64,000 bases of DNA, from positions 506,001 through 570,000 of the forward strand of contig CP038131.1 of the NCBI GenBank assembly GCA_004519485.1, written 5' to 3'. Positions within the stretch are counted from its first letter, which is position 1. Each line of letters begins with the position of its first letter. The DNA is from Nannochloropsis oceanica. Lineage: Eukaryota; Sar; Eustigmatophyceae; Eustigmatales; Monodopsidaceae. Of this stretch, positions 53,615 through 62,590 are shown one piece after another. Made by a program: the position numbers and the translations under genes. A model generated the notes under the pieces. It saw nothing but the letters and a program-made list of their open reading frames with translations. It did no database searches and had not been told where the DNA came from.

Positions 53615-54864
53615 TCATGCAAAAAACGCTGAGACGGACAAAACAAATATCGTTCCCAACAGGATGATAGAGCCCGAAGCAGATCGCGTGCCAGCAGGAG
53701 ACGTAGTCTCTGCCTCATTTTGTGCTTCCTTGATGGGAATTTCGGTAACTGAGGAGTTAGATTCATCGGTTTTGGCCGCGACCTTCACCTTTAGGGCATT
53801 GGTATTGGCCGCCTTGGGCTCCTCAAGTGCTTCTGCAACAGATTTGTCCTGAGTTTTCGTGGGGATGGTAGTAGTGGTATCTGCCAGCTCGGGTGGCTTC
53901 GACACGGCCTGCAAGGAATCTATGGTAGCATCAAGCTTATCCTGAGTACCGTCCACAAATCCCTGTGTGAACTGCTGCGTCGTGTCCAGCATCTCGCCGG
54001 TCGTCTCTTGGGTGGCATCAACGACAATGTTTGCGGCATCAACCAGCTTGTCTACTGCCTCACCAGTAGTCTCTACTTCATCCCACTCCGGCAGCTCGGG
54101 CACGAACTTCTCCTTGGCTTCCGAGCAGGCATGAAGAGATTTGGATAAGCCTACGAAGGCTGGCGCGTTGCGAGCGGCATTGAAAGGCAAAAAGTAAGCA
54201 AAGTCGATCGACTCCCCGGGGGCTAGGTCCACGGAATCAAACAGCGATTCGTCCAGTGCGGTCGTGGGAAGATTGATAGGCACGACGTCAAGGGCATCTG
54301 TGGTAAGATCAGTGTCCCGTGAAGCAAACGCCACATTACAGATAGCAATTTCTCCAAGGTTCGTGATGGTGCCATTGACCCAAGAGTACATGTCCTCGTT
54401 CGTTTCTTCAGGGGATTCGGCTAAGTCAACAAGGATACCTGTGCGTATGGGAATAGCATGACATGAGTATCACAGTACATGTATGCAACCTCATGCAGGA
54501 GGGGATACTTTTTAACTCGTTGCACGTTCTCCTCTCGAGAGGGCTTTTGATGTGCATGGTGCAATACCAAGATTCGCAACTTCTAGCACTCACCCTCATC
54601 GGTATAACGCTTGCGTGCCCCGGCATCGTCCTCGCAAAGCAATAATAACAATCCAGATTCAGGACCCGTCAGGAGATAGCATCCCTTCTGATCAACCTCT
54701 AGGTTCAGAAACTCGAGCTTTCTCGCTGCGACTCCTTCCAAGTCCTCATCATGGAGGACGTCCGATACAGAGGTGTCCTTCACTGCATTCGTCTCGATCT
54801 CACCTAGTACAGCGACGGGGGCCAGAATCGTGACTGCGGCGAGGAGTATGGAGAAAATACGCAT
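53615..54864 (-). CDS. Secreted or GPI-anchored protein, function unknown
   Basis: Two exons, 54864-54594 and 54438-53615, phase 1 (donor G/GTGAGT), giving about 364 residues. The start MRIFSILLAAVTILAPVAVLG is a signal peptide with cleavage near GEIE. The mature region carries GCYLLTGPESGLLLLLCEDD, EDMYSWVNGTITNLGEIAIC with an N-glycosylation site NGT, and DLAPGESIDFAYFLPFN, reading like a beta-sandwich. A Thr/Asp/Glu-rich stalk (TTGEMLDTTQQFTQGFVDGT) follows. The C-terminus TRSASGSIILLGTIFVLSVS-AFFA is small residues then a hydrophobic tail without a basic end, typical of a GPI signal. Probably a cell-surface protein. Family unknown. Confidence 0.7.
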
Positions 54865-55397
54865 GCTAATTGGCTTCGTAAAGGGCGTGTGTGTGACACC
54901 CTGTATGTTGGAATGGGAATCGAAGAGTTGTAAGGGATGCGGGCTCTTAGCTGTGACATGGTCTGCATTGTCAAAGACGACCTCCCTGCAAAACACAGTG
55001 AGAGATTTTTAATTACTGCGTTACAACAAATTTGTGGGTGCTGACTTGTAGGGGAAACGAGCCGATACAATATCTCATTTTGTTGATTCTTCTTTTGTCA
55101 CTCGTGGAGCCGTTGGCCAATAATATAGCAATTGTTTAACCGTCGGCGGTTTAAAAATTGGAATGCGTTTTTCCCACACTACCACACTCAAAGAGACCAG
55201 AGGTCCAGTATGGACAGTTAGTGATCGAAAAATGACGTGTATTTATCCCTTCTGTCATTGCCTCTACGCTTTTGCATGCTCTTAAATTAGCATAAAGCAA
55301 AACGTAACGCAGAACACTCCTAACTTAAAGAATAAATCTTGCATTATTAATTTGAAGATTTGTTTAGTTTCCCTTCAAAATTTCTATCCACCAATTT
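54865..55397. other. Intergenic, AT-richer
   Basis: Promoter of the secreted-protein gene and 3' region of the TypA gene. No ORF of merit. Confidence 0.5.
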
Positions 55398-57362
55398 TTA
55401 CCTCTTCCCGCCGCTCTTAGCTTTCCGGGCCCGGACGCCGGGATCCAGTTCTCGTTTTCGCAAGCGCATCTTTAGGGGGGTCACCTCCAACTTTTCGTCC
55501 TCGTTCATGTAAGCCAAATACTCTTCCAAAACGCGCACGACGGGCGGGGTCAATCGAATGGCCTCGTCGGCGCTCACAGTCCGAATATTGCTCAGCTTTT
55601 TCCCTTTGGTAGGATTCACGTCCAGGTCTACGGGCCGATTATGCTCGCCAATAATCATACCCGGGTAAACCTCCTCCCCCGGCTGCACAAAGAGTACCCC
55701 TCGCTCCTCCAACATATTAAGTGCGTACGCTGTGGCAGCCCCGCGTTCCATACTGATGAGCTTACCTCGAAATAGGGCATCAATTTGACCTACTGATGCC
55801 TTGTGCTCCAAAAATAATCGTGTCACGACGGCCGAACCCCGGGTGTCCGTCTTGATTTCGTTCATAAAACCGAGTAAGCCACGCGACGGTACATGAAAAA
55901 TCAAGCGGGACTTGCCTCGGTGGTCACCGAAATGCACCAAATGACCCTTTCGGGCACTTAATTTCTCTACCACCACCCCACTCAACTCCTGGTCCACGTC
56001 CACCGTCACCTCTTCCACAGGCTCCAACGTCTTGCCCGTGGTGGGACACATCTTCGTCAGGACTTTGGGAGGCGACACGCAGAGCTCAAAGCCTTCCCGG
56101 CGCATAGTCTCGATTATGATGCCTAGCTGCAGCTCCCCACGGCCATGTACTTCGATAGACTCGGGCTCTGAGGATGGGACCAGAGTTATGGAGACGTTGT
56201 TTTCGACTTCCTTGTGAAGGCGATTGATGACGTGGCTTCCCGTAACGTACTTGCCCTCCTTCCCGGCCAAAGGCGAGTCGTTGGCTGAGAAGGTGATGGC
56301 CAGGGTCGGTGGGTCCATCTTCTGTGTCTGCAAAGGGGCCATGACTTCCGGGGCCGCAATCGTGTCGGCCACATTCGCTTCGACACCCGCCAACCACAGA
56401 ATGTCTCCAGCGTTGCCCTGTTGCACCTCTTGCTTGTCCATGCCGCGCTGGCAAAAGAGCTTTGTGACCTTGCCTTCCTGCAAGACCTTGCCATCCTCCT
56501 CTCTAAAAAGGGCCTTGATGGGATCGCCGATCTTAACACGGCCTGTGTGCACCTTGCCCAGGCACACTCGCCCCACAAAATTATCGGTCTGCAGGCTGTT
56601 GACCGCGAACGTAAAGGGCTCCGCCAGGGCCTCGGGTCCACATGGAGCCGGCACCGTCTCAACAATGGCTTCGAGTAAGGGTGCCATACCTCTTGAGTGA
56701 TCCGTATCGTCCATGTCTCGCACTGCCCACCCTTCCCGGGCGCTGGCAAAAAGTACAGGGTAATCTAGCAGTTCATCCGGAGCCCCCAAGGAAATGAAAA
56801 GGTCCAGCACCTCGCTCTCCACCTCGTAAGGCCGCGCTCCTTCACGGTCGACCTTGTTTATGACCACGATAGGCTTTAAATTATGCTCAATTGCCTTGCT
56901 GAGCACGTACTTACTTTGCGCCATGGGACCCTCAGTTCCGCATACAATGAGGCAGCAACCGCTGCACATGTCCAGCACGCGCTCGACCTCCCCACCAAAG
57001 TCGGCGTGGCCCGGCGTGTCCACTACGTTAAGGACATGGCCTTGAAAATCCACGCGCGTATATTTGCTCATTATGGTGATACCTCGCTGTTTCTCCAGGG
57101 ACATGCTGTCCATGACTCGCTCCGCGGTCACGGCACTGCTCCCCATCAGCCGATCGCAGATGGTAGTCTTCCCGTGGTCAATATGAGCAATAATGGCCAC
57201 GTTCCGAATCAAATTCGGAGGCGTAGCCCCTGTCTTTAAAGTCGAGAAGCCATTGAAAGACAGACCTATGTGCGGTGCCGCAGTGCGGCGAGGTACTGGC
57301 GGTGTCAGGGTACAGCCTGCCCATGGCGGCGCGTGCAGGAGTCGGCGGGAGATGCGAAGCAT
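55398..57362 (-). CDS. typA: TypA/BipA-type translational GTPase, probably mitochondrial
   Basis: Intronless, about 654 residues from MLRISRRLLHAPPWAGCTLT (the frame is open to 57443). The GTPase motifs are complete: AHIDHGKTT (G1), QRGITI (G2), VDTPGHADFGGE (G3), VINKVDREGARP (G4), FASAREGWA (G5). EF-Tu-like domain 2, an EF-G III/V-like region (SIEVHGRGELQLGIIIETMR) and the TypA-specific C-terminus (PGMIIGEHNRPVDLDVNPTK, TPLKMRLRKREL) follow. TypA/BipA binds the ribosome and assists 50S assembly and stress translation. The presequence is Arg-rich and amphipathic with no signal peptide, so mitochondria are favoured over a secondary plastid. That location is inference. Confidence 0.92.
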   Translation of the reverse strand: MLRISRRLLHAPPWAGCTLTPPVPRRTAAPHIGLSFNGFSTLKTGATPPNLIRNVAIIAHIDHGKTTICDRLMGSSAVTAERVMDSMSLEKQRGITIMSKYTRVDFQGHVLNVVDTPGHADFGGEVERVLDMCSGCCLIVCGTEGPMAQSKYVLSKAIEHNLKPIVVINKVDREGARPYEVESEVLDLFISLGAPDELLDYPVLFASAREGWAVRDMDDTDHSRGMAPLLEAIVETVPAPCGPEALAEPFTFAVNSLQTDNFVGRVCLGKVHTGRVKIGDPIKALFREEDGKVLQEGKVTKLFCQRGMDKQEVQQGNAGDILWLAGVEANVADTIAAPEVMAPLQTQKMDPPTLAITFSANDSPLAGKEGKYVTGSHVINRLHKEVENNVSITLVPSSEPESIEVHGRGELQLGIIIETMRREGFELCVSPPKVLTKMCPTTGKTLEPVEEVTVDVDQELSGVVVEKLSARKGHLVHFGDHRGKSRLIFHVPSRGLLGFMNEIKTDTRGSAVVTRLFLEHKASVGQIDALFRGKLISMERGAATAYALNMLEERGVLFVQPGEEVYPGMIIGEHNRPVDLDVNPTKGKKLSNIRTVSADEAIRLTPPVVRVLEEYLAYMNEDEKLEVTPLKMRLRKRELDPGVRARKAKSGGKR

Positions 57363-58052
57363 CGCTTTTAGTGTGCCTATTGAACAGGGATAAAAACGGG
57401 GAGCTGTCTGGTAATGGAGAGTGTGTAGAGTATGGGTTCCCATTCCTCAATATAAGTGATGGCTGCGTTGGATCCTATATAAGGGATAGTGGGCTCGGAA
57501 CCACACACGCATGCACCAGCACTTGCTTCTCGGAAGTTACGTCTCTCGGCCTCGGCCCATAGTTCTTCTTAGTCTTTTCGTCGTCCTGCATCTGTCCCAG
57601 CGGGCCTATTCCCGCCTGCGCACACACAGCAGTCTATTTTTCTTCCCTTTTGCCATCCCTTGTCACACATACAGTCACTTTGATGGTCCTACACAAGATA
57701 CATTCATACTTCTTCAAGTAGAGGAGGTCAAAATGCGTCGACCTGCTCTTCTGTTTACATGTCAACCCACTGTTCTTCTGATCACCCTACCCACAAGTGT
57801 GATGCTTTAAACAAGAAGCTATCGACCTGCTTCAACAAGCACGTCTACAAGCCCTCCCCGAGGGTGCACTTTGAGGAAAAAGTCAAGTCTAGCAATTAGC
57901 ACGAGTTAAACCACTTCAATCAAGATATACCCAAATGCACGCCATGTCAATGCACTTTGGATTAAAGGATGACCGCCTTGATAAATAAGAAATGAATTCA
58001 ACTCACTGAACTGAATATCATCGAACTGCTATTAAATCAGCGGCCCTCAATC
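57363..58052. other. Intergenic, no supported gene
   Basis: Upstream of TypA and downstream of the Sec1-like gene, both minus. ORFs of up to 99 codons on the plus strand show no motif. Confidence 0.5.
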
Positions 58053-60111
58053 TTAGATCTTAATAGCCCGCAGCAAGTCCACAAACGTGTTGGGCGTGAG
58101 GTAGGAGGTGCCACCAATGATCACTTCCTTTTTTTGTCGCTCCATTACCTCATAGGCGGCTCGGAGCTCAGAAAATGACACACCGCCCGCTACAAAGATC
58201 AACGATCGGGCGCCCGTGTAGCTCCCAGGTTGCTTCCCCAAACGACCCTTCTCGGGCTTGCGCAAGGAACGGGCCACGGGTTTTCCTACAAGCGAAGGCA
58301 TAGGGAGTACAGAGGGGTAGACTTCAGTGGAGAGTTCACCTTGAACAATTTGATCGATGAGGTCCTTGAGGGCGCATACATAGCGGCTGGCGGCGTACTC
58401 GGAGTCTTGATAGGCTCGGCGCTTGTTCTTCTTAGCCTGGCCACCCCACATCGACGAAGACCCGCTCTTGGACTTTTGCACTTTCACACCCAAAGCCTCG
58501 AGGTGGATCAGGGCGTTTTGGTCTTCGGTAGTCAAGCCTGCTGCCGCCACGAGTGTGCGACGGGCCTCCTCGGTGATGCCCCCTTGGGCAATGATGAAGA
58601 TGGCGATGAGGCGCATCTTGTTTGCCAGTGTCATGCCCGCGCTCTCCAAGCCCATCAGCATCGTCTCCAAGCTATAAATCGTTGAAGGAAGGGAATATGA
58701 GATATGAGTGGGCTGGTTTACATAGGAGGAAGCGATAAAATTCTTCTCTCCCACTCACGGCATGTCACGGCCACAGCGCCCAATCACGACTTAGATTCAA
58801 ACCAACAGTAAATACGACTTCCCCTAAGTTTTCTCCAGTCTTCCCCAAACCCACCCATCCACCGCCCTACCTCTGCAACATCTTCTCCTCCTTAACGCTT
58901 CTCCCATCCCCATCCACCCCCGTCGCCAGCGTCTGCTCCAGCTCCGACAAATCCAACACCCCAAAATGCTGAAACCTCGCCATCACATCCGTGGTAATCG
59001 AATAGTGCATCCACAATTTTCCCGTCATCTCCCGATATTCTGGAAGCTGCTTCACAATCAAAGCCAGTTCATGGGGTGACATTTTGGCATTCGTCCCCAA
59101 CTTCCTCGTCATCTCCACACCGGCATTCGCCTGAATGTAATCCCGTGTGCGCTCCCCAATTTGCTCCATTACCTTCGCAATATGCTGGTGCCGAAACTCA
59201 GCCCATAACGCATCCGACTCATTCAGCAAGGCCTTGGTTTCGTGCCGCCCGCCTTTCCCCTCCGACTGAAAAGTAATCATGTCATCCTCTACTTGCAGTA
59301 AATCTTGGACTATCGCCTGATACGTATGCTCATGAATCAACGGCGTCAATGGGTCCTCCGCGCGATCCAAAATGAGAAAAGTGGCCCGCTCTCTATCCAT
59401 GTGTCCGGTCTGCCCATGGTACCACCAGTCTTCTTGACGAGCGACGAAGTCATTGAGCCCGTCCTGGACTAGCGTGGCAATGCGGGCACCCAAAACGCTG
59501 TTTTGGTTGAAGCGGACGTGCGGGTACTCATTCAAGGTTACACAGAGCGAAACCAGCTTATCGACCACCTCGTCCAAGATAGTGTCGTCGGGGCGACTGC
59601 TAAAAAGGCCGGGCAAGCAGCGGGGCATGTCAAGGTGGAAGGCTGACGCCTCGGTAGCAAGGAAATTCATGTTGACTTCTTTGAACGTCTGGACGCGCTG
59701 CGAAAGATTCGGCGCGGTCCCCAACCGCTGCATAAGTGTGTCATTCACCTTCGATAAAAAGAATAGGTGCACCGCACCGTAACGCGGCCTCTTGGGGTCG
59801 GAAAAGTCCTTGAGAATCAGGTTGATGGTCTCTAGGGTCGGGGTCACCAGATAAATGACCTCCATCTCGGGCAATGGCTGCCGCTTCTTTGACAGCAGTT
59901 CAATCAGCGTGACACGGTGCTCCATCACGTCGTACATGCCCACTAAGGCCGAGACCACGCGCAAGGCCGCGTCGTCAATTACCATGACCATCCACCCACG
60001 GCTCAAGCCTGCAGCTGCCTCGATCACGTCCCGCATCAGCCGGCGTTGAACCACGTCGCGAAAGTGCTTGAGCGGAGACTCCTCCGTAACCTTTTTGCCT
60101 GAGGATGACAT
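58053..60111 (-). CDS. SEC1: Sec1/Munc18 (SM) family vesicle-fusion regulator
   Basis: Two exons, 60111-58871 and 58671-58053, phase 2 (donor GTAGGG, acceptor TTTATAG), giving about 619 residues from MSSSGKKVTEE (the frame is open to 60177 with a weaker MVHGHF start). SM-family blocks: GWMVMVIDDAALRVVSALV, LIELLSKKRQPLPEMEVIYL, VTPTLETINLILKDF, HLFFLSKVNDTLMQRLG, NEYPHVRFN, RATFLILDRAEDPLTPLIHE with HTYQAIVQDLL, and the C-terminal GARSLIFVAGGVSFSELRAA YEV ending IIGGTSYLTPNTFVDLLRAI. The pattern matches Sec1/Munc18 that binds syntaxin-type SNAREs at the plasma membrane rather than Vps33 or Sly1, but the branch is less sure. Confidence 0.92.
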
Positions 60112-60712
60112 GAACGAGCCAGTGAGGATGTTGTCGTGGAGGATCTGGGGCGCGGTGGGAAAGTGGCCGTGAACCAAGAGAATGCGAGGTGGGGGCGTTA
60201 GAACTTTGGTGACTTGCTTGGTCGACCCCTGGCTAGATGGTTGGACAGGAACAGAAGGGCGCGATCACCGGCACCGGCACAGGCGTCTTTCTGTATTGAG
60301 TATGAGCGATGAGTGGCGGTTGGGCACGGTGACATTCAGCAAGCCGCTTTTGGTACCAAGAGGCGGAGATCAGAATGCGTTGACGAACTTCGTGAAGAGA
60401 TGTGCACGATGGCATTCCTTTACTTGAAGTCTCTATATTTGCTCTAACAAGCGAACAAGCGAGCAGGATATGTATGCCCATGTTGTGGCTTTAAACGGAC
60501 GGCTTTTGTTTCTTGCAGACACTCGTTTGTGTGATCTGAATCCTCACGCCACCTCGCTCTCCAACAGGCTCTTCGCTTCCCAAGCCCCCTGCACCGCCGT
60601 TTGCACCCAAGAAAGCCCCGACATTCGAGGCAGAACAAACGTGTGTGTCTTTCTTCACTATCAAGAACACGAGTAGCCGTAGCCGGTTCAACGTCAACCA
60701 ATACACGCTACA
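60112..60712. other. Divergent promoter region
   Basis: About 600 bp between the SM gene (minus) and the plastid CBM-like gene (plus). No supported ORF. Confidence 0.5.
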
Positions 60713-61936
60713 ATGAGGCCCCCCACACTATCCAATCTGCTCTCGATGCTCTCAATCTTATCCCTCTGCCACGCTTTCCTGCCTCCCATGTCGGCCATGC
60801 GACCACGCTTGACCCGGTGCGAGTCTTCCTTGCAAAACAGGCGGTCCTCCTCCCCCTCGTCGTCTTCCAAGGCGGCGGCGGGGAGCAAGCCCGTTCCCAC
60901 GCCCCGCGTGCAATTCGAAGGCTTTGACGAGGCATACGGACCCGCAATCGGGGATACCTTGTCCGTCATCTACAACCCGGCCGGTCAAGGCGAGGATGCC
61001 CCCTTGTCGCTGCTGGAAGAAGACGAGGCCGCCAGCCCATGCCTCCTATACAATTTCAATGGGTGGGACGGGGAAGAGACGCCACTGCGGACCCCCATGT
61101 TTCCTCGGGGGGACGGCACAATGGTGGCCACGGTGCATATTCCTAACTATGCCAAGGTTTTGGATTGCATTGTCTCGGACGGCCAACTGGCTTTTGATAC
61201 GGAGGGCGGCGCGTACTTTCATCTTCGCATCGCTCATGTTCAAGAAGAGAAGGACGGCAAGGTCTACAATTTCTTGCAAGGTGACGATGGTTCCTTGACC
61301 TTGACTGGAGTGGAGGCCGCCAACGACGCCCGAGAATTAGAACGAATGATAGAAGACGAGCTGTCTGCACGCAATGCTGGCGCAGATCGCCCGGAACTCA
61401 TGCTGGGCGAGGAGGTGGTGGATGGGACAGGCGTGGATGTTGCTAATGTGGTGGCATTCTTGGAAGGGGAATTGGAGCAGGCGCAGGATAAATCGTCAAT
61501 CACCGGGGATATTGAAGACTTGTTGCTGGAGACGGGGGATGCGGGAGGGGAGGCTGCAAGGCAGTTGGCCTCGACGGGATCCATTGGTGTGCATGTCGCG
61601 GCGCTGAAGGACGTGGGTAATATCCCGCAGCAACTGCGGGCAGAGGCAATCGCAGTGGGGGAGCAGCTGGGGATCAGCTCGAGTATGATTATCAATGAGC
61701 TGAGAGAGGCATTTGACAGTGTGACGGACGCCGAACTGTTGACCTTTGCGGAGCTGCCACAAGCATTAAGCAAAATGGGGTTTGACCGTCTAAGCACGGA
61801 GGAGCTGGAGAAGTTGTGCTTGACGGTTCAGGGGTTAGAGGTACCGAAGGGGGGGGGGAGGTTGCTGAGTTTAGAGCATTTTATGAGAATTTTCTTCATT
61901 TTGGATGAGGAGAATGTGGGGATTACGATTGTGTAG
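60713..61936 (+). CDS. Plastid protein with CBM25/53-like starch-binding module
   Basis: Intronless, 407 residues. The signal peptide LLSMLSILSLCHA ends before FLPPMSAMRP, the secondary-plastid pattern, followed by a Ser/Arg transit region. At about 85-165 the sequence GDTLSVIYNPAG, LLYNFNGWDGEETPL, GTMVATVHIPNYAKVLDCIV and SDGQLAFDTEGGAYFHL follows the CBM25/CBM53 layout (YNGW...VPxxAxxLDFVFSDG...D.n.g.DY) known from starch synthase III and related proteins. The middle is acidic and helical. The last 90 residues (IINELREAFDSVTDAELLTF, LPQALSKMGFDRLSTEELEK) look like EF-hand-type helices without a convincing calcium loop. No catalytic domain is present, so a glucan-binding or regulatory role is inferred. 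Confidence 0.72.
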   Translation: MRPPTLSNLLSMLSILSLCHAFLPPMSAMRPRLTRCESSLQNRRSSSPSSSSKAAAGSKPVPTPRVQFEGFDEAYGPAIGDTLSVIYNPAGQGEDAPLSLLEEDEAASPCLLYNFNGWDGEETPLRTPMFPRGDGTMVATVHIPNYAKVLDCIVSDGQLAFDTEGGAYFHLRIAHVQEEKDGKVYNFLQGDDGSLTLTGVEAANDARELERMIEDELSARNAGADRPELMLGEEVVDGTGVDVANVVAFLEGELEQAQDKSSITGDIEDLLLETGDAGGEAARQLASTGSIGVHVAALKDVGNIPQQLRAEAIAVGEQLGISSSMIINELREAFDSVTDAELLTFAELPQALSKMGFDRLSTEELEKLCLTVQGLEVPKGGGRLLSLEHFMRIFFILDEENVGITIV

Positions 61937-62590
61937 GGAGGAAGGGAACGAGGGAGGGAAGGAGGGGTGTGAGGATCATAGGGAATGAGGGGTGTAAGGA
62001 TCTTAGGTCAGGGAAATTAGTGAAATGAAGCGGAAATGGACGGAAGAAAGAGAGGAAGAGGCGTCTGTTGTGTAGAGGAATGGGACACCACAAGAGTAGT
62101 AGGCGCCCCAGTCACGTGCATGCATGCAAGAGCCGGCAAAAATAGAGCACAAAGCCAAATTAAGGGATGAATTTTGGACAAGAAGAGGAAGAAGAGGGTG
62201 ATTACAAAGATGGAGAAAGGTCGAAAATGTAGACACCTTTTTTGTGTGATGGGTGGGAACGGAGAGCAAAGCACAATGTCTCGACCAAGACGACGGCAAA
62301 GCTTAACCGAGGCGCGGACGCCGCCAGCCAGGTGCACAACAACCGGGTATCTTGGACTGATATCTCCCTTTTCCTTCTTCATTGTTTGCTGGCACATTTT
62401 CGGCAGCTGTTGCTCTCCCTCACTTTGTGCAAATTCGCTGGCGTTTCGCGAGAGCTAATTCCTAACCTATAGTTTCTCTTTCTTTTCAATTCCTTCGTAT
62501 GCTGTTCATCCGACTTGATCAAGATCCAAGAACCAACACCTCCCTCCATCCCTCCCTCTCTCCCTCCTCCTCTACCTCCATCCCTCCTTC
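61937..62590. other. Convergent 3' region
   Basis: Between converging genes; no supported ORF. A C-run at about 62640-62652 lies just inside the CSN1 tail. Confidence 0.5.
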
